DNA from: Salvelinus alpinus
Lineage: Eukaryota > Chordata > Actinopteri > Salmoniformes > Salmonidae
Direction of reading: 5' to 3'
NCBI RefSeq assembly: GCF_045679555.1
Contig: NC_092091.1
Coordinates: 75,021,580 to 75,085,579, forward strand
Length of the DNA: 64,000 nucleotides
Positions 62,071 through 64,000 of this stretch are shown piece by piece (position 1 is the stretch's first letter; every line of letters begins with the position of its first letter). The notes beneath the pieces are model-generated. The model made no database searches. It worked only from the letters and a program-made list of their open reading frames with translations, and was not told the origin of the DNA. A program made the translations under genes and the position numbers.

Positions 62071-62337
62071 ACGAGTGGACAAAACATTAGGAACACCTGC
62101 TCTTTCCATGACAGACTGACCAGGTGAATCCAAATGAACTCTATGATCACTTATTGATGTCACCTGTTAAATCCACTTCAAATCGGTGTACATGAAGGGG
62201 AGTAGACAGGCTAAAGGATTTTTAAGCCTTGAGAGAATTGAGACCTGGATTGTGTATGTGTGGCATTCAGAGGGTGAATGGGGGGTGCAACTCAATATTA
62301 GGAAGGTGTTCTTACTGCTTTGTCCACTCAGTGTAAA
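62071..62337 (+). mobile_element. Tc1-type MITE
   Basis: Inverted ends: GAGTGGACAAAACATTAGGA at left and CTGCTTTGTCCACTCAGTG at right, with TA at the right edge. Interior of about 225 bp, noncoding. Confidence 0.75.
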
Positions 62338-62631
62338 TCATAATACAATGACAGGTTATATTGACGTGCATAATTCAAATGTTAAATCATACTTCTGATC
62401 GTTTAAGGCTGGTTAACGCTTGGCTCTTGTTGCAGAACGACAGAAGGGAAGAGAAGCAAAGAGCTGCAGTGCCTGGTTATATAATGAACCTACAGTGGAG
62501 GTTGGAAACACATTGGCTCCCTCACTGAGCAATGTGTCATTTTAGATTTGGGGAACTATAAGTGATCATGGAGACCTTGGTCTTCATTACAGGGCTAATC
62601 ACAAGAAAACACTGTGTGTGTGTTTGTGTGT

Positions 62632-62803
62632 CAGAGGAGGCTGGTGGGAGGAGCTATAGGAGGATGGGCTCATTGTAATGGCTGGAATGGAATTCATGGA
62701 ATGGAGTCTAACGTGGTTTCTATATGTTTGATACCGTTCCACCTGTTCCATTCCAAGTCTTTACAATAAGCCGTCCCTATAGCACCTACCATCAGCCGCC
62801 TCA
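62632..62803 (+). mobile_element. Palindromic MITE (CAGAGGAGGCTGGTGGGAGG type)
   Basis: It starts CAGAGGAGGCTGGTGGGAGG and ends with the imperfect inverse CACCTACCATCAGCCGCCTC, with inverted inner parts (GGAATGGAATTCATGGAATG and its counterpart). It is a common salmonid MITE, possibly hAT-derived. Confidence 0.65.
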
Positions 62804-62868
62804 GGTGTGTGTGTGCCACTACGGGTGCATGCATGTTTGTGGCTAAGTGCTGGTTTTGTTCCACTACG

Positions 62869-63872
62869 ACAGCTGGTCTCTACAGGAGGGGGTGGGAAGA
62901 GATACATGGACGGACGATGGCTGGTCTCTACAGGAGGGGTAGATATAAAGGGACGGACGATGGCTGGTCTCTACAGGAGGGGGAAGATATAAAGGGACGG
63001 ACGATGGCTGGTCTCTACAGGAGGGGGAAGATATAAAGGGACGGACGATGGCTGGTCTCTACAGGAGGGGGAAGATATAAAGGGACGGACGATGGCTGGT
63101 CTCTACAGGAGGGGGAAGATATAAAGGGACGGACGATGGCTGGTCTCTACAGGAGGGGTAGATATAAAGGGACGGACGATGGCTGGTCTCTACAGGAGGG
63201 GGAAGATGTAAAGGGACGGACGATGGCTGGTCTCTACAGGAGGGGGAAGATATAAAGGGACGGACGATGGCTGGTCTCTACAGGAGGGGGAAGATATAAA
63301 GGGACGGACGATGGCTGGTCTCTACAGGAGGGGGAAGATATAAAGGGACGGACGATGGATGGTCTCTACAGGAGGGGGAAGATATAAAGGGACAGACGAT
63401 GGCTGGTCTCTACAGGAGGGGGAAGATATAAAGGGACGGACGATGGCTAGTCTCTACAGGAGGAGTAAGATATAAAGGGACGGACGATGGCTGGTCTCTA
63501 CAGGAGGGGGAAGATATAAAGGGACGGACGATGGCTGGTCTCTACAGGAGGGGGAAGATATAAAGGGACGGACGATGGCTGGTCTCTACAGGAGGGGTAG
63601 ATATAAAGGGACGGACGATGGCTGGTCTCTACAGGAGGGGGAAGATATAAAGGGACGGACGATGGCTGGTCTCTACAGGAGGAGTAAGATATAAAGGGAC
63701 GGATGATGGCTGGTCTCTACAGGAGGAGTAAGATATAAAGGAACGGATGATGGCTGGTCTCTACAGGAGGAGTAAGATATAAAGGAACGGATGATGGCTG
63801 GTCTCTACAGGAGGAGTAAGATATAAAGGGACAGACGATGGCTGGTCTCTACAGGAGGAGTAAGATATAAAG
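62869..63872 (+). repeat. 44-bp minisatellite, about 23 copies
   Basis: The unit is GGGACGGACGATGGCTGGTC then TCTACAGGAGGGGGAAGATA then TAAA. Variants include a 43-bp form (GGGGTAGATA) and, toward the right, GAGGAGTAAGATA, which is concentrated in the last six copies. The unit is not a multiple of three, so the short frames inside are not genes. Confidence 0.95.
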
Positions 63873-63946
63873 GGATGGACGGCTCATTTCCTTTTTTCTT
63901 TCTCCGCCCCCAGACACCGCACCCCCTCCAGCAGCATAGGAGTACC

Positions 63947-64000
63947 ATGGTGACGATCTACAGAGAGAGGGAGAAGGGGATGGAGGGAGAGAGAGGGAAA
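63947..64000 (+). CDS. Possible first coding exon of the next gene, cut by window end
   Basis: After a pyrimidine-rich acceptor-like stretch ending CGCCCCCAG (63,913) there is an ATG in strong context (ACCATGG) reading MVTIYREREKGMEGERGK to the window edge. The purine-rich GAGAGAGGG composition could also be simple repeat, so this is weak. Confidence 0.2.
   Translation, partial: MVTIYREREKGMEGERGK

Noticed and set aside
58385-63872. CRISPR-like regular repeats at 58.4 kb and 62.9 kb
   Set aside because: These are contiguous minisatellites without unique spacers, in a vertebrate genome.

Overview
The window looks like genomic DNA of a salmonid fish (Salmo, Oncorhynchus or a relative). The evidence is the repeat content: several Tc1/mariner families at high copy, tRNA-derived SINEs with the usual salmonid tails, a LINE 3' tail ending in TTTGA repeats, LTR-type repeats of the TGTCACG class, and many TTAA-bounded repeats sharing an ATATGCATATTATTA core. 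Genes are sparse, intron-containing and vertebrate. More than half of the sequence is repeat-derived.

Layout. 1-3.5 kb: TTAA-type repeats. 4.5-6.3 kb: a two-exon ecto-ADP-ribosyltransferase on the plus strand. 6.5-8.6 kb: an LTR-like fossil and a fold-back Tc1 element. 9.2-14.4 kb: more TTAA-type repeats. 15.3-19.5 kb: LTR-like fossils nested in one another. 19.5-23.3 kb: a head-to-tail run of TTAA-type repeats. 24.1-25.2 kb: a damaged GIMAP (AIG1-type GTPase) gene. 26.4-28.8 kb: a Tc1/IS630-type transposon with two probable introns. 29-33 kb: noncoding DNA with local duplications. 33.8-35.4 kb: a nearly whole Tc1 copy. 36-38.8 kb: hAT and Tc1 relics. 39.1-42.1 kb (minus): a three-exon GIMAP gene whose last exon codes for a very long Arg/Glu-rich helix. 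45.2-46.1 kb (minus): its paralogue, cut short. 47.1-47.9 kb: a LINE reverse transcriptase piece. 49.8 kb (minus): tRNA-Leu(CAG). 50.4-50.8 kb: a miniature LTR element with identical ends. 52.5-60 kb (minus): a SAMD9/SAMD9L-like gene preceded by four short exons that can be spliced to it in frame. 62-64 kb: MITEs, a 44-bp minisatellite and possibly the first exon of the next gene.

Taken together the genes are immune-type: a cell-surface mono-ADP-ribosyltransferase, three AIG1/GIMAP GTPases (a family known from lymphocyte survival and pathogen response) and a SAMD9-like antiviral/growth-restricting factor. No shared pathway can be shown from sequence; this is an immune neighbourhood of fast-evolving genes rather than an operon-like system.

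The most interesting points are: (1) the SAMD9L-like frame of 1,636 codons has two in-frame stops and no frameshift that I can find; (2) small exons coding for an S-M-K/R-S-D repeat, of the kind that begin fish NLR (NLRC3-like) proteins, lie upstream with exactly compatible splice phases, which predicts an NLR-type leader on a SAMD9L protein; (3) a GIMAP joined in phase to a 1.9-kb charged-helix exon with a two-level repeat structure; (4) a perfect 68-bp palindrome; (5) a miniature LTR element whose primer site matches the tRNA-Leu gene about 500 bp away.
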